A stretch of DNA of 64,000 bases from Algoriphagus faecimaris (lineage in GTDB: Bacteria > Bacteroidota > Bacteroidia > Cytophagales > Cyclobacteriaceae). Positions 52,354 through 60,601 of this stretch are shown here, one piece after another (position 1 is the stretch's first letter; each line of letters starts with the position of its first letter). The notes under the pieces were generated by a model that did no database searches, was not told the origin of the DNA, and saw only the letters and a list, made by a program, of their open reading frames with translations. Both the position numbers and the translations under genes were made by a program. The stretch lies in NCBI RefSeq assembly GCF_900101705.1, contig NZ_FNAC01000008.1, forward strand, positions 22,501 to 86,500, in the 5' to 3' direction.

Positions 52354-54473
52354 AAACCATCAAAATCACCTTTATCCTTTTTTTCATACTGACTAATTCT
52401 ATGATGGTTTTGGGTCAAAAAAACCCATACTGGCAGGAACCTAAAGTAGGCCAAGCCGATAGCTTGAAGAGCTGGCTAGAATCGACAAAGGATGATTCAA
52501 TGAAGTTGTATATCAACAGACAGCTTGGCTTGTACTACCAGGAGAGAAACCGATTTATTGCATTTGACTATTTTAATGCCCAGCTGGAGCTTGCTAGAAA
52601 GTTGAATCAAAAAGTCTGGGAAGCGGAAGCTTTAAGTAGACTAGGCTATGTTTCCAGTTCGAGCCAAAATTACCCTGGTGCTTTAAACTATCTATTAGCT
52701 GCTCGCAAAATTGCATCCGATCCCGATGCCAGTTTAAATCTTTGTAAAATTTCACTATTGACTGATGATGGTGATGCCAACAGCGCTCGAATGACGGTTC
52801 TTTTGGAAATCATCAATCACCTTGGTATTCTCAATAATTTCGTTGGCAATTATGAAAAAGCTATCGATTACTATGAGGAAGCATCTGAATTGAATAAAAT
52901 CAGACAAGATGAAGTAACGGCTTCTCTTCTGCACATGAACAAAGGAGAGGCTTATGTGGGGCTAGGAAAATATGATTTGGCTAAAACCGAATTGGAGCAG
53001 GCTCTCAGCGAAGCTCAGTCTTCTGGATATAACTTGTACACAGGGCTTATCTACTGGGATATCGGGAGAATCTATGAAACTGAGGGTAATTTCGAGGAAG
53101 CAGAGAAATATTATAAGCTAAGCATTACAACGAATATCGATATAGATAGTCCCGATTTTCTAGGAATGGGATACCTAGCTTTGGCCGAATTATATAAAAA
53201 GACAAGTTCCCTTGATTCCAGCTACCACTTAGCCCACAAAGCCCTGTCTACCTACCGTGCCATGAGCGATTCACTGGGTATGATCAATGCCCATTCAACT
53301 CTTGCTTCACTCTTTGATGCTCGTTCTCAAATTGATAGCGCCTACTACTACATGAAGGAAGGTGCAACTTTAAATTCTGCCATGAACAAAGATGAGCGGG
53401 TGAAGGAATTCCAAGTTTTGGGCTTAAATGAGCAATTAAAATTAAATGAACTCGAGACCGAAAAGGTACTGCTTCAGAGCAGAATACGGATATATGGGTT
53501 GACTGCGGGTATTGGAGTTTTCTTCTTGATTAGTATCCTTACATACAAAAACAATATCCGGCAAAAAAAGGATAAGACAATAATTGAAAACTCCTATGCA
53601 AAGCTAAAATCCACCCAGTCACAGCTTATCCAGCAAGAAAAACTAGCCTCACTAGGCCAACTCACTGCAGGCATTGCTCATGAAATCAAAAACCCGCTGA
53701 ATTTTGTGAATAATTTTTCAGAGCTGAGCAGTGAATTGATCGATGAAGCTTTTGAGGAGCTTGAAAAATTGGAGAGTTCGGAGGAAAAAGAAGAAATCAT
53801 CGCCATCCTCCAGGATGTCAAAGGAAATCTGACCAAAGTCCACGAACATGGCACCCGGGCCAATGGCATCGTGACTTCTATGCTACAGCACTCTCGAGGT
53901 GGGGATGGCAAAATGGAACCTACTGACTTAAATGCTCTTCTGAAGGAATATGTAAACCTGAGTTTTCACGGGATGCGTGCAGGGAAAAATCCGATCGATG
54001 TAGATATAATCTTGGACTTAGACCCTGAGATAAAAGAAGTGCCCCTGATCAAGGAGGACTTTACGAGGGTAATCATCAACCTCTGCAATAATGCCTTTGA
54101 CGCTTGTGCTGAGCGGAGTCGAAGTGCCTGTGCTGAGCGGAGTCGAAGTGCTAGGGGGAATTCAAAGACGGAAGACCGAAGACCGGAGACCGAAGAAAGC
54201 CAGAATAACGAGGCAAATTATCTCCCTAAATTGATGGTGAAATCAACTTTGCGCGAAGACAAGGTCATGATTACAATCGAAGACAACGGCCCCGGCTTCC
54301 CCGAAGAAATCAAGGACAAAATCCTGCAGCCTTTTTTCACTACCAAAAAAGGAACAGAGGGAACAGGGCTTGGACTCAGCATTACCAATGATATTATTAA
54401 AGCGCATGGAGGGGAGCTGGAGGCACAGTCTGAACCTGGAAATACGGTTTTTAGGATCATGCTGCCCGTTTAG
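52350..54473 (+). CDS. TPR sensor histidine kinase, HisKA type
   Basis: A 707-residue membrane kinase. It has a signal peptide (to about 24, ending VLGQ), about six TPR units (around 50-340; VGNYEKAIDYYEEASEL, EGNFEEAEKYYKLSI), a transmembrane helix (IYGLTAGIGVFFLISIL, around 380), HisKA with H444 (GIAHEIKNPLNF) and HATPase. The N-box NLCNNAFDA is followed by two CAERSRSA-type repeats and a charged low-complexity stretch (KTEDRRPETEE). About 336 bp of the kinase core (53646-53981) is nearly identical to the core of the preceding giant kinase, which points to recent duplication or gene conversion. It is coupled to that gene by a four-base overlap and ends the six-kinase series. Confidence 0.93.
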   Translation: MKTIKITFILFFILTNSMMVLGQKNPYWQEPKVGQADSLKSWLESTKDDSMKLYINRQLGLYYQERNRFIAFDYFNAQLELARKLNQKVWEAEALSRLGYVSSSSQNYPGALNYLLAARKIASDPDASLNLCKISLLTDDGDANSARMTVLLEIINHLGILNNFVGNYEKAIDYYEEASELNKIRQDEVTASLLHMNKGEAYVGLGKYDLAKTELEQALSEAQSSGYNLYTGLIYWDIGRIYETEGNFEEAEKYYKLSITTNIDIDSPDFLGMGYLALAELYKKTSSLDSSYHLAHKALSTYRAMSDSLGMINAHSTLASLFDARSQIDSAYYYMKEGATLNSAMNKDERVKEFQVLGLNEQLKLNELETEKVLLQSRIRIYGLTAGIGVFFLISILTYKNNIRQKKDKTIIENSYAKLKSTQSQLIQQEKLASLGQLTAGIAHEIKNPLNFVNNFSELSSELIDEAFEELEKLESSEEKEEIIAILQDVKGNLTKVHEHGTRANGIVTSMLQHSRGGDGKMEPTDLNALLKEYVNLSFHGMRAGKNPIDVDIILDLDPEIKEVPLIKEDFTRVIINLCNNAFDACAERSRSACAERSRSARGNSKTEDRRPETEESQNNEANYLPKLMVKSTLREDKVMITIEDNGPGFPEEIKDKILQPFFTTKKGTEGTGLGLSITNDIIKAHGGELEAQSEPGNTVFRIMLPV
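53646..53981 (+). repeat. Kinase-core segment duplicated from 51595-51930
   Basis: The two segments (offset 2,051 bases) differ at only a handful of positions across about 336 bp covering HisKA and the start of the HATPase. Similarity then drops sharply within the ATPase domain. Confidence 0.85.
54106..54153. repeat. 24-bp tandem repeat inside a kinase gene, two units
   Basis: Two units of GTGCTGAGCGGAGTCGAAG plus five bases, the same element as at 40411-40482, inserted after the N-box of the TPR kinase. A second repeat-like stretch (GGAAGACCGAAGACCGGAG) follows at about 54169. Confidence 0.9.
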
Positions 54474-54598
54474 AGTCAAACTTTTTTATTCAACATTGAT
54501 TCTCACAAGATTTTATTCAAACCTTTTGAAGATCAGCTCTTGGAAAATTTAACGTTTTTTCAAATCCTAATTCTAGCCAAAAATCCTATCATTATAGG

Positions 54599-55744
54599 AT
54601 GAAGAAATTTATTTTTGCTGCTTTTATTGTCGCTGCATTTATAGCCGCTTGTACACCGAAGAGGGCTGTGGACCGTATCGGGGATTCCTATCATTGGGTT
54701 TTTCAGGATTCTATTCAGGTGGATTACATGGGAGAATTGACATTGCTGGACTATGAGCCTGCCCAAATGTTGTTTGTCGCTAGATGGAATAAACAGGAAG
54801 AGTATGTGATTTTTGATGAATCAGGGCGAATCAACCATACATTCAAGTTAAATGAAGACGGACCCAATCGAATCGGATGGGTTCAGGGCATCAACTTTTT
54901 AAATGGGAAGCTCTGTGTTATGGAGGAGACAAAAGGGATATACATTTTCGATCTAGATGGATCGTTTATCGATAGGCAGTCTATACCTGAAGATTACTTT
55001 TACATCAATGGCCTGCCTTTTGGAGCCCAAAAGTTGGAAGATGAATTAATTTTTCTTCGGCCTGAAAGAGGCGAAAGTTTAAAAGATATTTCTTCTATGT
55101 ATTCAACTGCCTATTCGGCTGATATTTTGGAAGTAGTAAATCCTTTGACCCATGAGATCCGCACCACCATGCCTTTCCCTCCCAACACGGTTTATAATTC
55201 AGGCCACTTTTACAATTGGACTTTTCCAATGATTATCAAACACCAAGATGAGTGGATTTTAACTATGCTTGCAGAGCAGAAGTATTTTGTCTATCAAGAG
55301 AAGGAAGGAGAGATTCTGTTTGTCAAAGAGGTTGACCTTGCTTTGGAGGACGCCATTTCGATGCCTGGTATTCCGATGAATAGACAATCGGATTGGTATG
55401 AGGAGTTTGGCAATGTAATCTTTGGAAGAATAGAAAACATTTACCGAAGAGAAAATGACGTCATAGTCATCTATACCAAGGGAGTAGCTGAAGAGATTGC
55501 CGAACAATACGATCGTGAAAATTGGGAAGAATGGCTTGCTTTTTTGGAAAGTATTCCTCGCTATGCCGCTATTTTTGATGATAATCATGAATTAATCCAA
55601 CAGGATTTACCATTACCAAAGGGGGTACGATTATCATCCACCGTAACTAGTGAAGGAGCTATTATTGCCGAAAAGAACCAGGAATATTTTGGTGTGGAAG
55701 AGGATTTTCTGATTTATTATGAATTGGGGCTTGCGAAAGATTAG
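54599..55744 (+). CDS. Six-bladed-propeller-like lipoprotein (possibly DUF4221)
   Basis: A 381-residue lipoprotein with the leader MKKFIFAAFIVAAFIAAC and lipobox IAAC at Cys18. The body has repeated blade-like segments: YVIFDESGRINHTFKLNEDGPNRIG (seen as FDESGRI and LNEDGPNRIG), GIYIFDLDGSFIDRQSIPE and AAIFDDNHELIQQDLPLP. This fits the 6-bladed beta-propeller/DUF4221 lipoproteins common in Cyclobacteriaceae. The role is unknown, and such proteins are probably surface or periplasmic binding modules. It lies 125 bases after the last kinase of the array on the same strand, so it may be functionally linked, though nothing in the sequence proves it. Confidence 0.72.
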   Translation: MKKFIFAAFIVAAFIAACTPKRAVDRIGDSYHWVFQDSIQVDYMGELTLLDYEPAQMLFVARWNKQEEYVIFDESGRINHTFKLNEDGPNRIGWVQGINFLNGKLCVMEETKGIYIFDLDGSFIDRQSIPEDYFYINGLPFGAQKLEDELIFLRPERGESLKDISSMYSTAYSADILEVVNPLTHEIRTTMPFPPNTVYNSGHFYNWTFPMIIKHQDEWILTMLAEQKYFVYQEKEGEILFVKEVDLALEDAISMPGIPMNRQSDWYEEFGNVIFGRIENIYRRENDVIVIYTKGVAEEIAEQYDRENWEEWLAFLESIPRYAAIFDDNHELIQQDLPLPKGVRLSSTVTSEGAIIAEKNQEYFGVEEDFLIYYELGLAKD

Positions 55745-56183
55745 TTTCTTAAGCTATTAATTTTATTGCCATAATCGGCCTAGGGGTTGTCTGCCTGCCC
55801 TGCTCCAGACAATTGTCCTGGGCCGGCCTCTCCCTAATAAGCTTTTTTGAAGCTCGATCCTTTTCAACTATCACTACAAATTTGCTGGAGACAATAAAAA
55901 GAAATAAGTCTTGCCACCGACCGGAATTTTAGGCTGGTCGGTTAATTTTTATTGGGTTTATTTAGGGTATTTATAGGGTCAGTTTAGGGTATATATATTT
56001 TTAAAGCTATATAAACCATCTATTTTTACTATAGAGACTTAATATTAAACCCATACTTTTATTAATTAACCTAGACTATTTATCAGAAAATAAAAAGCTT
56101 GTCCGAGACCGGAACTCGCATTTTCTTAGCAAATCCTCTCCAATATTCTTTTCTTTGATCATCAACAAACCAAAAAACTACCC
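55745..56183. other. Intergenic region with hairpin and short repeats
   Basis: About 440 bases without a gene. It contains a GC-rich block (CCTGCTCCAGACAATTGTCCTG, about 55798) with palindromic parts, a hairpin at 55916-55942, and three copies of a TTTAGGGTA-like word at 55958-55992. The promoter of the small protein at 56184 is presumably in the AT-rich last 150 bases. Confidence 0.5.
55916..55950 (+). terminator. Possible terminator hairpin
   Basis: ACCGACC (55916-55922) pairs with GGTCGGT (55936-55942), followed by TAATTTTT. It lies about 170 bases after the lipoprotein stop codon, so its link to that gene is uncertain. Confidence 0.45.
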
Positions 56184-56378
56184 ATGGGACTATTCTGGAA
56201 CCTGATCCAACAAAGCCAAATTTCCAATCAAAATTCACGAGCCTCCACCCTGGAAGCCCGAGTGGCCTACCTCGAAAGTGAACTCCGGAAAACGCAGGAA
56301 TTGCTGATCAAAACGCTCAAGGTGCTCGAAGAAGAAAGCGGAAAAGACATCAATGGTGATGGGAAAATTGGTGGATGA
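56184..56378 (+). CDS. Small coiled-coil protein with EF-hand-like loop
   Basis: A 64-residue protein. The N-terminus is short and hydrophobic (MGLFWNLIQQSQI), then comes a heptad-like coiled coil (about 18-51; STLEARVAYLESELRKTQEL). The C-terminus is DINGDGKIGG (55-64), which matches the calcium-binding loop DxNxDGxI of EF-hands and dockerins. I know of no named family. The composition, clean start and lack of overlap with other genes make it a believable gene. It is flanked by long non-coding regions on both sides and is probably transcribed alone. Confidence 0.65.
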   Translation: MGLFWNLIQQSQISNQNSRASTLEARVAYLESELRKTQELLIKTLKVLEEESGKDINGDGKIGG

Positions 56379-56587
56379 ATTGAATGTACTCTCTATTCTC
56401 TTGATAGGCTTTAATTACCTTCGACACGGTCTGGGCAATTGCAAAAAAAGCTTTTAAGGACCTTTGGAGATTCAGGAACCTCACCTCATATTTATACTGA
56501 TTTGTGATTCACAGAGGTGGAAAATTGGGGGTTTGGCATGGTGGATTGGATTTTGTTATTCAACTAATTTAATCAATATCGGTCATG

Positions 56588-56622
56588 CCTGTCTGTCCGA
56601 TCAGGCAAGCCTACGGCATTTT
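56588..56622. repeat. CCTGTCTG-type repeat, copy 1
   Basis: CCTGTCTGTCCGATCAGGCA followed by AGCCTACGGCATTTT. The same order recurs at 56709-56742 and, without the tail, inside the kinase gene at 44704. Confidence 0.75.
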
Positions 56623-56708
56623 GCAAAACATTATATCGTCTCCTTTAATCCAGCCATTGATGGTTCGACTCCGCTCACCAACCATGGCTGCCTAGAAAAT
56701 CGGGCATA

Positions 56709-56742
56709 CCTGTCTGCCGAACGAGGCAGGCCTACGTCATTT
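56709..56742. repeat. CCTGTCTG-type repeat, copy 2
   Basis: CCTGTCTGCCGAACGAGGCA followed by GGCCTACGTCATTTT. It has an internal TGCC/GGCA pairing. It is the closest relative of the in-frame insert at 44704-44724. Confidence 0.8.
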
Positions 56743-56785
56743 TTCTAAATTGACTTATGCCACCCTGCAGCCTGGCTGCTCGCTA

Positions 56786-56909
56786 GATTTGTCCACTGGA
56801 CAAATCTTTAACGCTCGCCCCTCCCGTAGGGACGAAACATAATATTACCAGAGGTTTTAACCTCTGGAATTTGGAATGACAATATGTTTTGGAAAAGTCC
56901 CATCGGGAC
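56786..56909. repeat. Cluster of hairpins, REP-like
   Basis: Four inverted repeats in a row: GATTTGTCCA/TGGACAAATC (56786-56806), TCCCGTAGGGA (about 56822-56832), CCAGAGGTT/AACCTCTGG (56848-56867) and GTCCC/GGGAC (56897-56909). The GTAGGGACGAAAC and CATCGGGACGACC words resemble REP sequences associated with Y1 transposases in other Bacteroidota. Confidence 0.7.
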
Positions 56910-56990
56910 GACCGATATCAATATATTTGAAATACATATATTCAACTTTATCTTCAAATAGTTGGTCCAACCCACCCATTCCTCCTCCCC

Positions 56991-57743
56991 ATGAAACTCC
57001 AAAACAAAACCTACATCATCACCGGCGCTACAAGTGGCATGGGAAAAGCTATTGCCTTGACCTTTGCCAAAGAGGGAGCTAATCTAATTCTCAGCGGAAG
57101 AAATGAAGAAGCCGGAAAGCAACTGTGCAAGCAAGTCAGCGGCAAGGCTTATTTTCTCCCGGGAGATGTCAGTGAGTCCGATTATAATCAGGCCTTGGTG
57201 GATTTGGCGGTGGAGAAATTCGGTCAGTTGGACGGTCTCTCTACCAATGCAGGGATGCTAGGACTCGGGTCTGTCACTGAGTTGAGCTTGGAGCATTGGT
57301 CCCAAACGCTGGAGGTCAACTTGAGTTCGGTTTTCTATCTCCTCAGAGCCGCCCTTCCTGAGTTACAAAAAAGGCCACAAGCCGCGGTGGTGATTAACAG
57401 TTCTATTGCGGCTTTCAAATCCTTTCCCAATCATCCAGCGTACTGCGCTTCCAAAGCAGGACTGGTAGCTTTAGCCAAACAGGCTGCAGTGGATTACGCT
57501 CCCCAAGTTCGTATCAATTGCATTTGTCCCGGCCCGGTGGACACACCCTTTATTCATGCCTCTGCTGTAGCATTTCCCGATCCGGCCAAAGCGGTGGAAA
57601 ATGCCGGAAAAAATACCCTCATCCAACGCTTGGGCGAGCCAGAGGATATCGCCAAACTTGCCCTCTTTTTGGCTTCAGACGATGCTTCTTGGATCACAGG
57701 GGCTGCCTATACCATAGATGGGGGGATTATGGCTAAAGGGTAA
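56991..57743 (+). CDS. Short-chain dehydrogenase/reductase
   Basis: A 250-residue classical SDR. The cofactor motif is TGATSGMG (8-15), the structural motif STNAGMLGLG replaces the usual NNAG, and the catalytic residues are the Ser of INSSIAAF and Y-x-x-x-K in AYCASKAGL. The C-terminus DDASWITGAAYTIDGGIM is typical of the family. It uses NAD(P)H to oxidise or reduce an alcohol/ketone substrate that cannot be named. It converges on the LytTR regulator gene with only three bases between the stop codons. Confidence 0.93.
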   Translation: MKLQNKTYIITGATSGMGKAIALTFAKEGANLILSGRNEEAGKQLCKQVSGKAYFLPGDVSESDYNQALVDLAVEKFGQLDGLSTNAGMLGLGSVTELSLEHWSQTLEVNLSSVFYLLRAALPELQKRPQAAVVINSSIAAFKSFPNHPAYCASKAGLVALAKQAAVDYAPQVRINCICPGPVDTPFIHASAVAFPDPAKAVENAGKNTLIQRLGEPEDIAKLALFLASDDASWITGAAYTIDGGIMAKG

Positions 57744-57746
57744 AAC

Positions 57747-58481
57747 TCAAACCCTTCGAATACTCCGCATCAAATCATCTTTGTACATTTTACTGATGGG
57801 GATGACCTTTCTCATAATCTCCAAATGTGAATCAGCTACTGCATCGAGCTTTTTGATATTGACCACATAGGAGCGGTGAACGCGTAAAAAGTCCTTGCTC
57901 TCCATTTTTTGACAAAAAGAATTCAGCGGACTCACGATCAGGTAATTTTGCTCTGCAGTAATAATATTGCAGTAATTGCGCTCCGCTTCGATGTAGAGGA
58001 TTTCGTCCAGCATCAGCTTGATCAGTTTGCCATTATTTCGGATAAAAATCCGGTCATCCAGACTTTCCACAAAGGAATCCGAAAGCTGTCCTTCCGGATT
58101 TTCCTCTCCTATTTTTTGAACCACCAGTTCGATGGTTCGCTCTAAATTCAGCTTATTGAATGGTTTAGAAATAAAGGCATAGGGTTTGGTTTCCTTGGCC
58201 TTTTGATAGGAAGCCTCATCCGAATTGGCGGTGAGGTAAATCAGGGGAATCTGATAGTCATGATAAATCTGCCTGCCTGCCTCGATCCCGTCGATCTTCC
58301 CTTTGAGGTGAATATCCATCAGAATGATATCGGGATGATTCTCCCGGACATGATTGATGGCATCTTCTCCCCTTGATTCGATTCCCGTAACCTCATAGCC
58401 CAGCTTACTGAGTTGTAGGGAAACATTTGCTGCAATGATCATATCATCCTCTACAATCAAAATTCTCGTCTTCACGCTCAT
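57747..58481 (-). CDS. LytTR-family response regulator
   Basis: A 244-residue regulator with a receiver domain (acidic pair E11-D12, phospho-acceptor D56 in ILMDIHLKG, Lys in YAFISKPF) and a LytTR DNA-binding domain (about 145-244; DEILYIEAERNYCNI, FLRVHRSYVVNIKKLD). It would be phosphorylated by the HisKA_2 kinase whose gene overlaps its start by four bases. LytTR regulators in Bacteroidota often control envelope or surface functions; targets are unknown. Confidence 0.95.
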   Translation of the reverse strand: MSVKTRILIVEDDMIIAANVSLQLSKLGYEVTGIESRGEDAINHVRENHPDIILMDIHLKGKIDGIEAGRQIYHDYQIPLIYLTANSDEASYQKAKETKPYAFISKPFNKLNLERTIELVVQKIGEENPEGQLSDSFVESLDDRIFIRNNGKLIKLMLDEILYIEAERNYCNIITAEQNYLIVSPLNSFCQKMESKDFLRVHRSYVVNIKKLDAVADSHLEIMRKVIPISKMYKDDLMRSIRRV

Positions 58482-60421
58482 GCTGCTTGATCGATTTTAA
58501 ATTCGAAATATAATTCGGTTCCCCGCTGTGTACTCAAGGTCATTTTCCCATCCAATTGACGAGTGAGGAGTTCGACCAATTGTGAGCCAAAACCAGTTCC
58601 TTTCAATTGGGTAGTTGCACCCATTCCTACCCCGTCGTCTGCTATCCGAAGGTAGAGGTGTCTATTTTTCTCCTCTAAACTGATATGAATTTGTCCTTTC
58701 CTTTGATCTGGGAAGGCGTATTTCAGCGAATTGGTAATTAATTCATTCACAATCAAACCAATGGGAATGGCTCGATCGACATTGAGTTCCAAAGACTTCA
58801 TATTGACCTCCAGTAAGATTCTATCCGATGCATCAAAGGAATCGATAATAAATCTACCCAAATTTTCGAAGTAATTTTTCATCTCAATGGCTGCCAGATT
58901 TTCGCCCTGATAGAGATTTTGATGGATCATCCCCATACTTTGCACCCTATTTTGACTCTCAATCATGATTTCTTGTAGTTCCTGATTTTCGATTTGAGCC
59001 GTCTGCAATGCCAAAAGACTGGAGATAGTCTCCAGGTTATTTTTCACCCGATGATGGATTTCTTTCAGCAAAAACTCCTTCTCCTGATTCTGTTTCTCCA
59101 AGAGTAAGCTATACTTTTTCCTTTTAACAAAAACCCGATAAAGGAAAAAGAGAAAAAACACCATGACGGCAGTAAAAACCAAGGTAAAAATCTGGATAAC
59201 TTCTTGTCGCTTGAGCTTCTCAAGCTGTAGCGAAATGGTGCTTTCCTTCTGATTGACATCCATCTCGGTTTGCAAAAGCGCAATACGCTGATCGGCTTCC
59301 GCATTAAAAACCTGCTCATGAAGTTCATCGTATTTCTTAAAGGCCTGAAAAGAAGCCGAGATATTTCCTCCTCTCTCAAAGGCTTCACTCAAGTCCCGAT
59401 AAATCAAGCCCAAATAGTACAAATCTCCAAAATCTTCTGTTGCCGTGCGTATACTTCGCTCTAGGTAAACTATTGCAGACTCAAAATTGCCCTCTTCATT
59501 TTTTAACCTACCGAGAGAATGAAGCGACCTGACCACCATAAATTCATTTTGAAGTAATTCGGCATATTTTAGGGCTTCTTTTCCAGAAGTTTCCGCATTC
59601 TCAAAATCACCTGTCTGTCGATAAAGCTCAGTCAAAGCAATATAAGTGTCACTCAGGTTATTATAAAATCCGTATTGTTTTCCTATCTCAGTGGATTGCT
59701 GGAAATAGGGCAAGGCTTGCTCGTATTCTCCGAGTTCGACCAGGTTATTTCCAGTCACATGAAGAGTAAAATCATAGTCTAGGTCCTTGATACCTCTCTC
59801 TTCAAAAAGAACCAAAGACTTTTGCCCAAACTCCACCCCTTTTTCATACTTTCCCTGCTTCCAATAGAGATTACTAATGTCCGAATAGGCCATAGCCATG
59901 GCTTTTTTGTCTCCGTATTTCTCTCCTAGCTTCAAGGTCTTTGTGGCAAATTCAAAGGCCTCTCCGAGTTCTCCTCTCCGCTCGTAGACATAGCCCAAAT
60001 TGGTCAATAAGAGCCAAGTTTCGGATTCAGGTAGTTTCTGAAGCGCACTTCGTAAAACTAGCTCCGCTTCATCCAAGCGCTCCATTCTGAGCAGTATCGC
60101 TCCCTGAGAGACTTGCATTTTACCTTCCCAAAATTTATTATCCAATTGCTGAGCATCCCTCAACCCTTGATTGATCAGCTCCAGTGACTTATTGAGATTT
60201 CGAGTGTGATAATAATACCCTAGATCATTGATCACCCGAAGGCGGAGGCTGTCATTTTTCAGCGTTTTGACCGCTTGCTCCAAGACATCTAAGTACTCTT
60301 CTCCAAAGTCATCTGTCTGCTCAAAAACACCCAAATACTGAATCTCTCCCTCTCTAGAGACAATTTGAGCATAACTGTAAACCTGAAGCAATAAAAGTAG
60401 GGGGATAAAATACGTCTTCAC
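58478..60421 (-). CDS. TPR sensor histidine kinase (HisKA_2), GTG start
   Basis: A 647-residue membrane kinase. I place the start at GTG 60421, because the signal peptide (KTYFIPLLLLLQVYSYAQ) begins there; the frame extends upstream to 60601 but adds an unlikely leader. About eight TPR units follow (such as NLGYVYERRGELGEAFEFA), then a transmembrane helix (VIQIFTLVFTAVMVFFLFFLY), a coiled coil and a HisKA_2 domain with the His in KEIHHRVKNNLETISSLL. The HATPase has NELITNSLKYAF and DDGVGMG. It forms a coupled pair with the LytTR regulator through an ATGA overlap. Confidence 0.92.
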   Translation of the reverse strand: MKTYFIPLLLLLQVYSYAQIVSREGEIQYLGVFEQTDDFGEEYLDVLEQAVKTLKNDSLRLRVINDLGYYYHTRNLNKSLELINQGLRDAQQLDNKFWEGKMQVSQGAILLRMERLDEAELVLRSALQKLPESETWLLLTNLGYVYERRGELGEAFEFATKTLKLGEKYGDKKAMAMAYSDISNLYWKQGKYEKGVEFGQKSLVLFEERGIKDLDYDFTLHVTGNNLVELGEYEQALPYFQQSTEIGKQYGFYNNLSDTYIALTELYRQTGDFENAETSGKEALKYAELLQNEFMVVRSLHSLGRLKNEEGNFESAIVYLERSIRTATEDFGDLYYLGLIYRDLSEAFERGGNISASFQAFKKYDELHEQVFNAEADQRIALLQTEMDVNQKESTISLQLEKLKRQEVIQIFTLVFTAVMVFFLFFLYRVFVKRKKYSLLLEKQNQEKEFLLKEIHHRVKNNLETISSLLALQTAQIENQELQEIMIESQNRVQSMGMIHQNLYQGENLAAIEMKNYFENLGRFIIDSFDASDRILLEVNMKSLELNVDRAIPIGLIVNELITNSLKYAFPDQRKGQIHISLEEKNRHLYLRIADDGVGMGATTQLKGTGFGSQLVELLTRQLDGKMTLSTQRGTELYFEFKIDQAA

Positions 60422-60601
60422 GCATTTAATATAGTATAAAAAGTAATTGAAAATCAATTTTTTGCATTTTAAATATTCTTCAAAAAAAATATCCCCTACT
60501 CGGACAGAAAAAAAGGGCGCTCGTCCTGCATCATTTTTTCTTTTGACTTGGCTAATGAAAATTGAGTAGAAATAAATCTTTAACCCTAAGCTCATAAGCA
60601 A

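Larger units (their letters stand above)
56379..56990. other. Repeat-rich intergenic region
   Basis: About 610 bases without a credible gene. It carries two copies of a CCTGTCTG repeat, a TTCGACTCCGCTCA fragment related to the in-gene 24-bp repeat, and several hairpins between 56786 and 56909. An open frame at 56464-56748 exists but is assembled mostly from these repeats. Confidence 0.6.

Noticed and set aside
26277-54473. A phage-defence island
   Set aside because: Large multidomain proteins and toxin-antitoxin modules nearby suggested it, but no nuclease, helicase, NTPase, reverse transcriptase or effector domain was seen. All large genes are sensor kinases or metabolic enzymes.
56464-56748. 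Open frame of 94 codons
   Set aside because: Much of it is built from CCTGTCTG-type and TTCGACTCCGCTCA repeats that also occur elsewhere in the window, so it is very unlikely to be a real gene.
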